Assembly: GCF_900996225.1 (NCBI RefSeq)
Contig: NZ_CAAJGL010000079.1
Location: 496,001-560,000, forward strand
Direction: 5' to 3'
DNA: 64,000 bases
Origin: Paraburkholderia sp. BCC1884
GTDB taxonomy: Bacteria; Pseudomonadota; Gammaproteobacteria; Burkholderiales; Burkholderiaceae
In this document: piece by piece, positions 17,602 to 26,119 of the stretch
Position numbering within the stretch: position 1 is the first letter of the stretch
Layout: each line of letters starts with the position of its first letter
Program-made: the position numbers and the translations under genes
The notes under the pieces: generated by a model
Told to the model about the DNA's origin: nothing
The model's input: only the letters and a program-made list of their open reading frames with translations
Database searches by the model: none

Positions 17602-18495
17602 TCAGGGCTGGACAATCAACTCGCCGGAGCGGCCTGGAATTTCGCCCCACGTAACAGGGTACGATGGCAGCGTGCTGCGGTCTAGCGTGGCGTGGTAATC
17701 CCCCATCGTCGCGAAGGTGTGGCCTTGCGCGCGCCAGCCTTCAAGCAGCTGTTCGAAAATCGGCGCGAGCTTCTGGCCTTCGAGTTCCGCGTGCAGCGTG
17801 AAGACCTGATCGTGCGGATTATTTTCGGTGTGCTTCAGCATCCACGCGGCGACGTTGTCCAGATCGACGCCGTCGACGCCGAGCACTTCGTCGAGCGTGG
17901 GCAACGTGGTCGGCATCTGCACGTGCGCGAGCGTCTTGCCGTCGACCACCGGCAGATACGGCGAATGGCCCCGGCCGTCGGAGGCGTACTGCATGCCCCA
18001 CGCGTCGATCTGCTCGAACGCGTAGCCGTTCATCTGCCAGCCGGCCGCGCCGTGCGTGACGGGCGGCGCTCCGAACACGTCGACGAAACGGTCGTGGCTT
18101 TTCTGCATTTGCGCCGCGGTCCATGCACGGTCTTTCACGCGCACGTTGTCCTGCCAGTACACGTGATCCCACGTATGAATGCCGCATTCGAAGCCGGCCT
18201 CATGGATCGCACGCATTTCCGCCGAGGTCTTCGCGCCGATGTCCGGACCGGGCAGCAGCACGCCGTACATCAACTGCCTGATGCCGTAATGTTCCACCAC
18301 CGAAGTACGCGACACCTTCTTCAGAAAGCCCGGGCGTAACACGCGACGCATCGCCCAACCGGTGTGGTCGGGCCCGAGGCTGAACAGAAACGTGGCGCGA
18401 GCCTTGAAGCGGTCGAAAATGCGGGCGAGATTCGGCACGCCTTCGCGGGTGCCGCGCAGCGTGTCGACGTCGATCTTCAGGACGATACGGGCCAA
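17602..18495 (-). CDS. arnD: 4-deoxy-4-formamido-L-arabinose-phosphoundecaprenol deformylase
   Basis: The 297-residue polysaccharide-deacetylase-type protein removes the formyl group from undecaprenyl-phosphate-Ara4FN. Family features are LKIDVDTLRGTREGVPNLAR at the N-terminus (metal-binding Asp), ATFLFSLGPDHTGWAMRR, GIHTWDHVYWQ (metal-binding His) and VTHGAAGWQMN. The start appears to be TTG at 18495: an in-frame TGA lies just 6 bases upstream and no ATG fits, with AGGG about 8 bases before the TTG. It is the last gene of arnB-arnC-arnA1-arnA2-arnD, only 10 bases after arnA2. Confidence 0.94.
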   Translation of the reverse strand: MARIVLKIDVDTLRGTREGVPNLARIFDRFKARATFLFSLGPDHTGWAMRRVLRPGFLKKVSRTSVVEHYGIRQLMYGVLLPGPDIGAKTSAEMRAIHEAGFECGIHTWDHVYWQDNVRVKDRAWTAAQMQKSHDRFVDVFGAPPVTHGAAGWQMNGYAFEQIDAWGMQYASDGRGHSPYLPVVDGKTLAHVQMPTTLPTLDEVLGVDGVDLDNVAAWMLKHTENNPHDQVFTLHAELEGQKLAPIFEQLLEGWRAQGHTFATMGDYHATLDRSTLPSYPVTWGEIPGRSGELIVQP

Positions 18496-18505
18496 GGATC
18501 AGCCC

Positions 18506-19552
18506 TTACTGCTGTTCGACGAGCGCGCGTGCTTCGCCGACGTGGCCGCGATACGCTTCGAAAATCTTGCGCAGCGCTTCGTCGAAAGTCGACTTCGGCG
18601 CCCAGTCGAGTTCCTGCATCGTGTTGTCGATCTTCGGCACGCGGTTCTGCACGTCCTGATAGCCTGCGCCGTAGTAAGCGCCCGACGAGGTCTCGACCAG
18701 TTGCACCTGCTTGGCCGTTTCGGCGTATTCCGGGAATTCGGCGGCGAGCGCCAGCATCTTGTGCGCGAGCTCACGCACCGAGAAGTTGTTGGTCGGATTG
18801 CCGATGTTGTAGATCTTGCCCGTGGCGATGCCGTCCTTGTTGTCGATGATCTTCATCAGCGCGCCGATGCCGTCGTCGATATCCGTGAACGCGCGCTTCT
18901 GCGCGCCGCCGTCCACGAGGCTGATGTTCTCGCCGCGCACGATGTGACCCAGGAACTGCGTGACCACGCGCGAGCTGCCTTCCTTCGGCGTGTAGATCGA
19001 GTCGAGGCCCGGGCCGATCCAGTTGAACGGACGGAACAGCGTGAAGTTCAGGCCTTCCATGCCGTAGCCCCAGATCACGCGGTCCATCAACTGCTTCGAG
19101 CATGCGTAGATCCAGCGCGGCTTGTTGATCGGGCCGTACGACAGTTGCGATTCTTCCGGATCGAACTGCTCGTCCGTGCACATGCCGTACACCTCGGAGG
19201 TGGACGGAAACACGAGGTGCTTGCCGTACTTCACGGCCGAACGCACGATCGGCAGATTCGCCTCGAAGTCGAGTTCGAACACGCGCAGCGGCTGCTTCAC
19301 ATACGTGGCGGGCGTGGCGATCGCGACCAGCGGCAGGATCACGTCGCACTTCTTGACGTGATACTCCACCCATTCCTTGTTGATCGTGATGTCGCCTTCG
19401 AAGAAGTGCATCCGCTCATGATTGATGAGATCGCCCAGACGTTCGGTCTGCATGTCCATCCCGAAGACTTCCCAGTCGGTCGTTTCGAGAATGCGTTTGG
19501 ACAGGTGGTGGCCGATGAAGCCGTTCACACCCAGAATCAGGACTTTTTTCAT
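18506..19552 (-). CDS. arnA: UDP-glucuronate oxidative decarboxylase (C-terminal half of ArnA as a separate protein)
   Basis: The 348-residue extended SDR protein matches the C-terminal domain of E. coli ArnA, which converts UDP-glucuronate to UDP-4-keto-pentose. It shows the NAD site LILGVNGFIGHHLSKRI, the SEVYG substrate loop, the catalytic Y-x3-K in YACSKQLMDRVIW and FRPFNWIGPG. In enterobacteria this is fused to the formyltransferase; here it is a separate gene whose start overlaps the formyltransferase stop by 4 bases (ATGA). The two-gene form is known in Burkholderia. Confidence 0.95.
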   Translation of the reverse strand: MKKVLILGVNGFIGHHLSKRILETTDWEVFGMDMQTERLGDLINHERMHFFEGDITINKEWVEYHVKKCDVILPLVAIATPATYVKQPLRVFELDFEANLPIVRSAVKYGKHLVFPSTSEVYGMCTDEQFDPEESQLSYGPINKPRWIYACSKQLMDRVIWGYGMEGLNFTLFRPFNWIGPGLDSIYTPKEGSSRVVTQFLGHIVRGENISLVDGGAQKRAFTDIDDGIGALMKIIDNKDGIATGKIYNIGNPTNNFSVRELAHKMLALAAEFPEYAETAKQVQLVETSSGAYYGAGYQDVQNRVPKIDNTMQELDWAPKSTFDEALRKIFEAYRGHVGEARALVEQQ

Positions 19553-20484
19553 GAATGACGGGGAATTTGGATGAGCTGGGCGAATTCGGCCGGAGTGACG
19601 ACAGCTTCACCGCCGTCGTGCTGATGCCGCAATTCGTGGATGGCGATCGCGCGGCCGTCGCCGCATATCGCGAAAACGGCATTATCGCTTACGTGCAGGC
19701 CCGGCGGCAAATCCGAACGAAGCGCACCGGGCGTGGCCAGACGTGCTCGCGCAATCACGAAACGCCGGCCGTCGAGATCGGTGAAAGCGCCGGGATAGGG
19801 CGGCGCAACCGCGCGAATCAGGTTGTAGACCTGCTGCGCCGGCTGCGTCCAATCGATCCGGCCATCTTCCGGCTTGCGCCCGCCGTAGTAGCTACCGTGC
19901 GACAGATCGTTCGGCAGATTTGGCGCTTCGCCCGCCAGCAAAGCCGGCAGCACACGCCACAGCGTTTGCTCGGCGGCCACGGTGACCTTGTCGAACACTT
20001 GCGCGGCGGTGTCGTCGGGCAGGATCGGCACCGGCGTTTGCGCGATGATCGCTCCCGCGTCGGGCTTGGCCGCCATTTCGTGCAGCGTCGCGCCGGTCTC
20101 GGTCTCGCCGAAAATCACCGCCCAGTTGGTCGGCACGCGGCCGCGGTATTTCGGCAGCAGCGAGCCGTGCATGTTGTAAGCGCCCCGTGCGGCGAGCGCC
20201 AGCAGGTCGACCGGCAACATGTGGCGGTAGTAGAACGAGAAGATGAAGTCCGGCCGCGCGGCGCTCACCGCAGCGCGCAACTCGGCGCTCTTCGGATCGG
20301 CCGGCGTGACGACCGGAATGCCGTGTTCGGCGGCGACCGAAGCAACGCTGCCGAACCAGATGTTCTCGCTCGGGTTGTCTTCATGCGTGACGACCAGCGC
20401 CACATCCACACCGCGCGCGAGCAGCACCTGCAGGCAGCGCACGCCGACGTTGTGATAGGCGAATACGACGGCGCGCGGCTTCAT
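19549..20484 (-). CDS. arnA: UDP-L-Ara4N formyltransferase (N-terminal half of ArnA as a separate protein)
   Basis: The 311-residue protein is a formyltetrahydrofolate-dependent transferase of the Fmt fold that N-formylates UDP-Ara4N. The catalytic Asn and His are in YNMHGSLLPKYRGRVPTNW and the catalytic Asp in KPDAGAIIAQ. The C-terminal Fmt-C domain includes GRIDWTQPAQQVYNLIRA. It overlaps arnC by 4 bases at its start and the decarboxylase gene by 4 bases at its end, so arnC-arnA1-arnA2 are translationally coupled. Confidence 0.94.
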   Translation of the reverse strand: MKPRAVVFAYHNVGVRCLQVLLARGVDVALVVTHEDNPSENIWFGSVASVAAEHGIPVVTPADPKSAELRAAVSAARPDFIFSFYYRHMLPVDLLALAARGAYNMHGSLLPKYRGRVPTNWAVIFGETETGATLHEMAAKPDAGAIIAQTPVPILPDDTAAQVFDKVTVAAEQTLWRVLPALLAGEAPNLPNDLSHGSYYGGRKPEDGRIDWTQPAQQVYNLIRAVAPPYPGAFTDLDGRRFVIARARLATPGALRSDLPPGLHVSDNAVFAICGDGRAIAIHELRHQHDGGEAVVTPAEFAQLIQIPRHS

Positions 20485-21524
20485 GGATTCGGGCCCTGAT
20501 CGATCAGCGGCGCGGCTTGCACGGCCTGCACGACGGCCTGACGCGGCGCTTCGGTCACGGTCGTGCCGTCGCGTTGTTCGAGAATCGTCTGAACCAGATA
20601 ACGCGGCCGCGCGCGCACCTGCTGATAAATCCGGCCGATGTACTCACCGAGCAGCCCGAGCGCGAAGATGATCACGCCGAGCAGGAAGAAGATCACGGCG
20701 AACAGCGTGAACACACCTTGCACTTCCGCACCGATGATGAAGCGTCGAATCAGCAGCAGCACGAACAGCGCCGCCGAACCGAGCGACAGGATCACGCCGA
20801 TAAACGACAACCATTGCAGCGGCACGACCGAGAAGCCGGTCACGAGGTCGAAATTCAAACGGATCAGCGAATACAGCGAGTACTTCGATTCGCCCGCAAA
20901 ACGCTCTTCGTGGGCGACTTCGATTTCAACCGGGTTCTGTGCGAAGGTGTACGCGAGCGCCGGAATGAAAGTGTTGATTTCGCCGCAACGGTTGATCGTG
21001 TCGATGATGTGCCGGCTGTACGCACGCAGCATGCAGCCCTGGTCGGTCATCTTGATGCGGGTGATGCGCTCGCGCAGCCGGTTCATCGCGCGCGACGCCT
21101 TGCGGCGGAACAGGCTGTCCTGACGTTGCAGACGAATCGTGCCGACGTAGTCGTAGCCTTCGCGCATCTTCGCGACCAGCTTGCCGATTTCTTCCGGCGG
21201 ATTCTGCAGGTCGGCGTCGAGCGTGATGACGATCTCGCCGCGCGATTGCTCGAAGCCCGCGAGAATCGCCATGTGCTGACCGTAGTTGCCGTTCAGCAGA
21301 ATCACGCGCGTCGTGTCGGGACGTGCGCGGAACTGGTCGGCGAGCAACGCGGGAGACTTGTCGCGGCTGCCGTCGTTGATGAAGATCACTTCATAACCGG
21401 CGCCGAGCGCGTCGAGCGCCGGATAAAGGCGCGCGAACAGCGCAGCCAGCCCGGCTTCCTCGTTGTACACCGGGATGATGATCGACACTTCCGGTGCGAC
21501 GGCGCGATGTTCCGAATAAATCAT
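20481..21524 (-). CDS. arnC: Undecaprenyl-phosphate Ara4FN transferase
   Basis: The 347-residue GT2 glycosyltransferase moves Ara4FN from UDP to undecaprenyl phosphate at the inner membrane. The catalytic domain has SIIIPVYNEEAGLAALFARL, the DXD-like TLDADLQNPPEEIGKL and TDQGCMLRAYSRHIID. Two C-terminal membrane helices follow (WLSFIGVILSLGSAALFVLL and LFAVIFFLLGVIIFALGLLG). It begins 7 bases after the arnB stop and overlaps the formyltransferase gene by 4 bases. The C-terminal tail after the helices is longer than in E. coli and Val/Gln/Ala-rich. Confidence 0.95.
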   Translation of the reverse strand: MIYSEHRAVAPEVSIIIPVYNEEAGLAALFARLYPALDALGAGYEVIFINDGSRDKSPALLADQFRARPDTTRVILLNGNYGQHMAILAGFEQSRGEIVITLDADLQNPPEEIGKLVAKMREGYDYVGTIRLQRQDSLFRRKASRAMNRLRERITRIKMTDQGCMLRAYSRHIIDTINRCGEINTFIPALAYTFAQNPVEIEVAHEERFAGESKYSLYSLIRLNFDLVTGFSVVPLQWLSFIGVILSLGSAALFVLLLIRRFIIGAEVQGVFTLFAVIFFLLGVIIFALGLLGEYIGRIYQQVRARPRYLVQTILEQRDGTTVTEAPRQAVVQAVQAAPLIDQGPNP

Positions 21525-21530
21525 TTCCGC

Positions 21531-22682
21531 TTATTTTCCGTATTGTTCGCAAATTTCATTGACCGCGTGGCAGACGCGCGCCACATCGGCTTCGTTCATG
21601 AGCGTGAACAGCGGCAGCGTGACATTGGTGGCGCCAAAGCGCTCCGCGTGCGGGAACATGCCTTCCTTGAAGCCGCGCGCGCGATACAGCGTGAACAGAT
21701 GGATCGCCGGATAGTGAACGCCCGAACCGATGCCGCGTTCCTTGAGTTGACCCATGAAACCGGCGCGGTCGATCGAGAGTTTCTCGAGCGGCAGCGTGAT
21801 CTGGAACATGTGCCAGTTGCTGTTTTCGAAGTCAGCAAACGGCAGGCCGACGCCCAGTTCCGCCGCCGCGCCGCCTTCCAGACCCGCGAAATACGCGCGT
21901 ACCAGCTTCTTGCGCTGTGCGAGGAAGCGCTCCAGATGCGGCAACTGGCCGAGGCCGACGCGCGCGGCGACGTCCGTCAGGTTGTACTTGCCGCCCAGCA
22001 CGTCGCAGTCCATGCCATCGAAACCCGTGCGCGTGATGCCTTGCAGGCGGTATTTCTGGGCCAGCGTCGCTTCGTCCTCGTTGTTCAGGACCAGCGCGCC
22101 GCCTTCGATCGAAGTCAGATTCTTGTTCGCGTGGAAGCTGAACGAGACGATGTCGCCCAGCTTGCCGATGCGCTCGCCGTTCCACGTCGAGCCGAACGCC
22201 TGCGCGGCGTCTTCGATCACGCGCAGCTTGTGCGCGCGGGCGATTTCATACAGACGGTCCATGTTGACCGGCAGCCCCGACAGGTAGACCGGCAGCAGCG
22301 CCCTGGTACGCGGCGTGATGGCTTTTTCGAGCAGGTCGAGGTCGATATTGCGGGTGGCCGGGTCGATGTCGACGAACACCGGCGTCGCGCCGACTTCATA
22401 AATCACGTTGCTGGTCGACACCCACGAGGCGGGCGTGGTGATGACTTCGTCGCCTTCACCCACGCCGGCGATGCGCAGTCCGATCTCGAGCGTTGCCGTG
22501 CCGGAATTGAAGGTGCGCACCGGACGGCCGCCGCAGAACCCGGACAGCGCCGCTTCGAATTTCTGATTCTGCGGGCCGGTGGTGATCCAGCCGGAGCGCA
22601 GCACGTCGACGACGCCCTGAATCGTTTCTTCGTCGATCTCGGGTTTCACAAACGGCAAAAACGGAAGTGTTGACTGGCTCAT
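21531..22682 (-). CDS. arnB: UDP-4-amino-4-deoxy-L-arabinose aminotransferase
   Basis: The 383-residue PLP enzyme of the DegT/DnrJ/EryC1 family makes UDP-Ara4N from the 4-keto sugar with glutamate as donor. The PLP lysine lies in SFSFHANKNLTSIEGGAL. Other family segments are FLPFVKPEIDEETIQGVVDV, GSGWITTGPQNQKFE-like residues near 30 and VHYPAIHLFTLYR. The start at 22682 begins MSQSTLPFLPFV, which matches the family; the frame is open 36 codons upstream but encodes unrelated sequence. It is the first gene of the arnBCA1A2D run. Confidence 0.95.
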   Translation of the reverse strand: MSQSTLPFLPFVKPEIDEETIQGVVDVLRSGWITTGPQNQKFEAALSGFCGGRPVRTFNSGTATLEIGLRIAGVGEGDEVITTPASWVSTSNVIYEVGATPVFVDIDPATRNIDLDLLEKAITPRTRALLPVYLSGLPVNMDRLYEIARAHKLRVIEDAAQAFGSTWNGERIGKLGDIVSFSFHANKNLTSIEGGALVLNNEDEATLAQKYRLQGITRTGFDGMDCDVLGGKYNLTDVAARVGLGQLPHLERFLAQRKKLVRAYFAGLEGGAAAELGVGLPFADFENSNWHMFQITLPLEKLSIDRAGFMGQLKERGIGSGVHYPAIHLFTLYRARGFKEGMFPHAERFGATNVTLPLFTLMNEADVARVCHAVNEICEQYGK

Positions 22683-22802
22683 TGAATGCTTCGCTCGATT
22701 GATAGGGGCGCAGCCCGTAGGGCGCGGAAGTAAACCACAAACTACGCGCAAACCCAAGGCCGCGACAAAAAGGGCGCAACCATACAGCATACCCTGCTCA
22801 AG

Positions 22803-22819
22803 CTTACGGTTTTCTTAAT
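22803..22819 (-). promoter_or_regulatory. Candidate PmrA-like box upstream of arnB
   Basis: On the minus strand ATTAAG (22819-22814), five bases, then CGTAAG (22808-22803) fits the 6-5-6 direct-repeat pattern of PmrA/BasR boxes with one mismatch in the second half. It lies 121-137 bases upstream of the arnB start. A TATGCT hexamer starts 12 bases further downstream and could serve as the -10 box. This is a pattern match only. Confidence 0.4.
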
Positions 22820-22888
22820 CGTACCGACCGACGGCTTACGGCATCTTTTGCCGACGGCGGGCACAGGCCGTTGACCGGCCCGGCAAGC

Positions 22889-23260
22889 CTAGCTTCGCGC
22901 CAGCACGACCACGCCGACCAAGATAATGCCGATGCCGACCATCTTCTGTACCGACATGATCTCGCCGAACAGATACCACGCGGCGAACGCGTTGACGATA
23001 TAGCCGAGCGACAGCATCGGATAGGCGATCGACACGTCGACCCGCGACAGTCCTACCACCCACACGGCCACACTGATCACATAACAGGCCAGGCCGCCGA
23101 TGATGGGCGGCTGCGTTGCCAGGCGAAAGGCGATGGGCAGGATGTTCGCACGGGTGAATTCGAAGTGTCCAACGGCATTCGTTCCGGCTTTGAGCAGCAA
23201 CTGCGCACCGGCGTTCAGCGAGACGCCGGCAAGAATACAAAAGAGCGAAATCGGGTTCAT
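22889..23260 (-). CDS. SMR-family membrane protein, ArnE/ArnF-like flippase subunit
   Basis: The 123-residue protein has four hydrophobic helices: ISLFCILAGVSLNAGAQLLL, then IIGGLACYVISVAVWVVGL, SIAYPMLSLGYIVNAFAAWY and MVGIGIILVGVVVLA. It ends right after the fourth helix. This is the EamA/small multidrug resistance layout shared by ArnE and ArnF, which together flip undecaprenyl-phosphate-Ara4N across the inner membrane. Only one such gene is present, between arnT and arnB. It may therefore act as a homodimer. The start at 23260 fits the first helix, and the gene follows arnT after 26 bases. Confidence 0.85.
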   Translation of the reverse strand: MNPISLFCILAGVSLNAGAQLLLKAGTNAVGHFEFTRANILPIAFRLATQPPIIGGLACYVISVAVWVVGLSRVDVSIAYPMLSLGYIVNAFAAWYLFGEIMSVQKMVGIGIILVGVVVLARS

Positions 23261-23286
23261 CGAACGGTAGATCCTGATATGGGGGG

Positions 23287-25011
23287 TTATTGCGGTTTTT
23301 CCATGGGCGCCGGCGCATTCGCCGCGGCGACGGGCTTGGCCACCACCACCCGGCGCGAATCGCGGGCGATCAGCTGCATCGGCAGGCCTTCCTTGAGCAG
23401 GCGGTCGTAGGTCGGCGGCGGCAGCAGGGCGAGCGCGTAGCGCTCGGACTTCCAGCGTTCCACCCAGGCGTCGAAGGTCGGCACCCATTTCTGCGGCTCG
23501 ACCGACACGCCAAAGGCCAGTTCGTCGGGGTGCGCGACCATGATCATCGTGTGATCGATGTAGAACGGCAGCGTGTGGTCGAGCACGCCGACCGAGTAGA
23601 ACGGCGTATCGGCCGGCAGTTTCGCGATCTCGGCCTTGATGGCGGGCGCGAGCGGTGCGCCCGAGCTCAGGCGGCCGAACACGTCGTGCCCGGTGCCGCC
23701 GATCGTGCCGAGCAGCAGCCACGCCGCGCCGAAGGTGGCGACGGCGGCAAGACTGCCGTTGCGGCCACGGCTGCGGCGGTTCAGCCACAGCGCCGCGAGC
23801 GTCAGCACGAAGGCCGTGCCGAGCGCCGCCAGCACCCAGCCGCGGAATGCCACGTAGAGTTCGTTCGGATTGCGGCTGTCGCCGAGACGCGACAGGAATA
23901 GCGCCCCAAAGGCGCCTACCACGAGAAAGAGCGCGTAGCCGGCAAGATGGCGGCGCAACTGGTCACGCGTGACCAGCGGCAAATACATGCCGATCAGCAG
24001 GGCGATGGTCGGTGCGATCGGCAACGTGTACGACAGCAGCTTCGAATGCGACGCGCTGAAGAACAGGAAGATGAAGACCGTCCACACCAGCATGATCGTC
24101 ACCGGTGCGAAGCCGTTCGGCTGACGCGGCAGACGCCAGGCGTGACGCACGCTTTGCACGGTAACCGAGAGCCACGGCAGAAAGCCGATCAGCAGCACCG
24201 GCACGAAGTAGTAGAAGGCGCCCGGGCGATTCTGCTCGGGCGTCAGATAGCGCTCGAACTGCTGAACGATGAAGAAGAAGTTCAGGAATTCCGGATTGCG
24301 TTGCTGCACCAGCACGAACCACGGCGTGACGATCACGAAGAAGACGATCAGGCCGCCGATCAGGTGCAGACGCTTCCAGAGCGCCCAATCGCGTGCGATC
24401 AGCGTATAGAGCACCAGCACCGCGCCCGGCAGAATCACGCCGACGAGCCCCTTTGAGAGCACGGCCAGCGCCATCGAACCCCAGCAGACCCACATCCAGC
24501 CGCGCACGGAGGCGGTCGGCAGGTTGGGGCGCTGCGCGAGCAACAGCGCGCACAGCGTCAGCTCCATCCAGAACGACAGGCCCATGTCGAGCGTGTTGAA
24601 GTGGCCCATCAGGTTCCAGTACGGCGAGGTCGCGAGGACGATCGCCGCGAACACGCCGGTCGCCGCGTTGAACACGCGCGCGCCGGTGAAGCCGACCAGC
24701 AGCACGCCGGCAAAGCCCGTCAGCGCGGTATAAAGCCGCGCCTGCCATTCGCCGATGCCGAACCACGCGAACGTGAGCGCGTTCGCCCAGGTTTGCAGCG
24801 GCGGCTTCTCGAAATACTTGTAGCCGTTGTAGCGTGGCGTGATCCAGTCGCCCGTGAGGAACATCTCGCGCGCCATCTCGGCGTAACGGCCTTCGTCGCT
24901 CGGCAGCAGATGGCGCCAGCCCAGCGGCACGAACCAGATCACGGCAAGGGCGAGCACCAGCAGCAGGATCGTGGTGCGGTTGAGCGGTAGCCTCGAGGGC
25001 GTCTCGTTCAT
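23287..25011 (-). CDS. arnT: Lipid A Ara4N transferase (GT39/GT83 membrane glycosyltransferase)
   Basis: The 574-residue polytopic protein belongs to the ArnT/protein O-mannosyltransferase group. It should transfer Ara4N from the undecaprenyl carrier to lipid A on the periplasmic side. The first periplasmic loop has LLPSDEGRYAEMAREMFLTG with the conserved acidic residues, then YNGYKYFEKPPLQTWANAL. About eleven to twelve hydrophobic helices follow before a soluble C-terminal domain. The ATG at 25011 has an AAAGG site about 9 bases upstream; a TTG three codons earlier is less likely. It sits at the head of the arnT-SMR run. In Burkholderia this modification underlies intrinsic polymyxin resistance. 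Confidence 0.92.
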   Translation of the reverse strand: MNETPSRLPLNRTTILLLVLALAVIWFVPLGWRHLLPSDEGRYAEMAREMFLTGDWITPRYNGYKYFEKPPLQTWANALTFAWFGIGEWQARLYTALTGFAGVLLVGFTGARVFNAATGVFAAIVLATSPYWNLMGHFNTLDMGLSFWMELTLCALLLAQRPNLPTASVRGWMWVCWGSMALAVLSKGLVGVILPGAVLVLYTLIARDWALWKRLHLIGGLIVFFVIVTPWFVLVQQRNPEFLNFFFIVQQFERYLTPEQNRPGAFYYFVPVLLIGFLPWLSVTVQSVRHAWRLPRQPNGFAPVTIMLVWTVFIFLFFSASHSKLLSYTLPIAPTIALLIGMYLPLVTRDQLRRHLAGYALFLVVGAFGALFLSRLGDSRNPNELYVAFRGWVLAALGTAFVLTLAALWLNRRSRGRNGSLAAVATFGAAWLLLGTIGGTGHDVFGRLSSGAPLAPAIKAEIAKLPADTPFYSVGVLDHTLPFYIDHTMIMVAHPDELAFGVSVEPQKWVPTFDAWVERWKSERYALALLPPPTYDRLLKEGLPMQLIARDSRRVVVAKPVAAANAPAPMEKPQ

Positions 25012-25218
25012 GAATTTCAACCTTTCTGGCGACGCCGCGGGTGCGGCGCAGCGGTGTTATTTGGAGGCGGCGATCGCGTACTAACCGGTACCAGGTGCTT
25101 GCTGGTGCCATGCCCGGCGCCGGCGCGCCCGAAGGGCGCTGCCTCGCGCGTGACCACGCAGGGCGGTGCGCCGCCGATGGCGCGCAGTGTACGTGATCGG
25201 CCGTGGCGCGGCCAGGGC

Positions 25219-25234
25219 GCCCGATTCGTCGGGC
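25219..25234. other. UUCG-loop hairpin in the arnT upstream region
   Basis: GCCCGA (25219-25224), TTCG, TCGGGC (25229-25234) forms a 6-bp stem with a UUCG tetraloop on the plus strand. The rest of the 250-base gap between arnT and the Mth938-like gene shows only GC-rich sequence. It may be a weak 3' hairpin of the Mth938-like gene; no T-run follows. Confidence 0.35.
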
Positions 25235-25261
25235 ACGCCGGACGCACCCGCCGACGGGCCG

Positions 25262-25636
25262 TCAGGCTTCGATCAGCAGCGCGGCCGCGACCTTGCGGCC
25301 CTCGGCCATCAGAATGTTGTAAGTGCGGCAGGCGGCCTTGAAGTCCATCGTCTCGACGCCGATGCGCTTCGCGGTCAATGCCGCGATCAGGCGCGGGTGG
25401 GGAAAGCGGATGCGCTCGCCGCTGCCGAAGATGACCACCTCCGGCGCGTAGTCGACCAGCATCGCGAAGAGTTCGGGGCTCAGTTGCTCGAACGACGAGA
25501 CGGGCCACGGGATGACCGGCGCCTGCGGCAGCACGAGCAGGCTGCCCGTGTGGCGGACGAGATTGATTTCGACATAGTCGGCACCGTAGCCGGTGACGGT
25601 ATTGAGGGCGCCGCTGGATTCCTGATGTAATTTCAA
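25262..25636 (-). CDS. Mth938-like domain (DUF498) protein
   Basis: The 124-residue protein is a complete Mth938/NDUFAF3-type domain. The signature is the core VVIFGSGERIRFPHPRLIAAL followed by GVETMDFKAACRTYNILMAE and KVAAALLIEA. The molecular role in bacteria is not established; eukaryotic relatives help assemble respiratory complex I. The only sensible start is TTG at 25636 (KLHQESSG follows), with GGAAA about 8 bases upstream. It precedes arnT on the same strand by 250 bases and is probably not functionally tied to it. Confidence 0.85.
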   Translation of the reverse strand: MKLHQESSGALNTVTGYGADYVEINLVRHTGSLLVLPQAPVIPWPVSSFEQLSPELFAMLVDYAPEVVIFGSGERIRFPHPRLIAALTAKRIGVETMDFKAACRTYNILMAEGRKVAAALLIEA

Positions 25637-26119
25637 ATTCGTTTTCCGAAGTCGTCGTGCGACACCATGCGTATTGGCGGCTCGACCGGCTACAGCCGGA
25701 TCAGGCGGTTCGACGCGAATGGTTGACGCGAGTGGGACACGAAGAGGCCGAAACGGCTTGCCGATGCGGGTGGTGCATTGCGGAAGTCGGCCAAAATCCG
25801 CTAAATTATAGCTTTTTAGCCGCCTCGCGGCGCCCCTCGCTCATGTGCCGCCACAAGCCGCACCGAGAACATGGGTGCGGCCCACCGGCTACCTGCCCTG
25901 GTTTTGCCCGCTTTCGTCAGCTTTTCGTCTGTTTTGCCATTGCCCCGGCGCAACCCGCCACCCGCAGGCTCAAGACGTTCGGGAAAGCGACCCCGATCCG
26001 CGCCTGACGGCCCTTGCCGGCCGCGCCGCGACCGAATCTCCGTATCGGCGAACTAGCCGGCCTGGCGTCTTTTGCCCGCGCTCGTTTGCCCAAGCCATCA
26101 ACAGGATGAAGTGCCCGCC
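25637..26119. other. Intergenic region between the Mth938-like gene and the alaA-like gene
   Basis: These 483 bases separate two divergent genes. I see no convincing gene: the open frames here are short and lack recognisable domains or good ribosome sites. An AT-rich island at 25800-25815 (CTAAATTATAGC) carries a perfect TATAAT on the minus strand (25805-25810), about 170 bases before the Mth938-like gene. On the plus strand TTGCGG (25778-25783) and TAAATT (25802-25807) are 18 bases apart. If used, the plus-strand promoter leaves an untranslated leader of about 300 bases before the aminotransferase gene. Confidence 0.5.

Noticed and set aside
20517..22673. A 718-codon open frame on the plus strand across arnC and arnB
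   Set aside because: It is antisense to two clear genes, is rich in Arg, His and Asp as expected for a mirror frame in GC-rich DNA, and has no recognisable domain.
25657..26007. A 116-codon open frame in the gap before the alaA-like gene
   Set aside because: Composition is Arg/Cys/Pro-rich, no domain is visible and no ribosome site precedes it; treated as noncoding.
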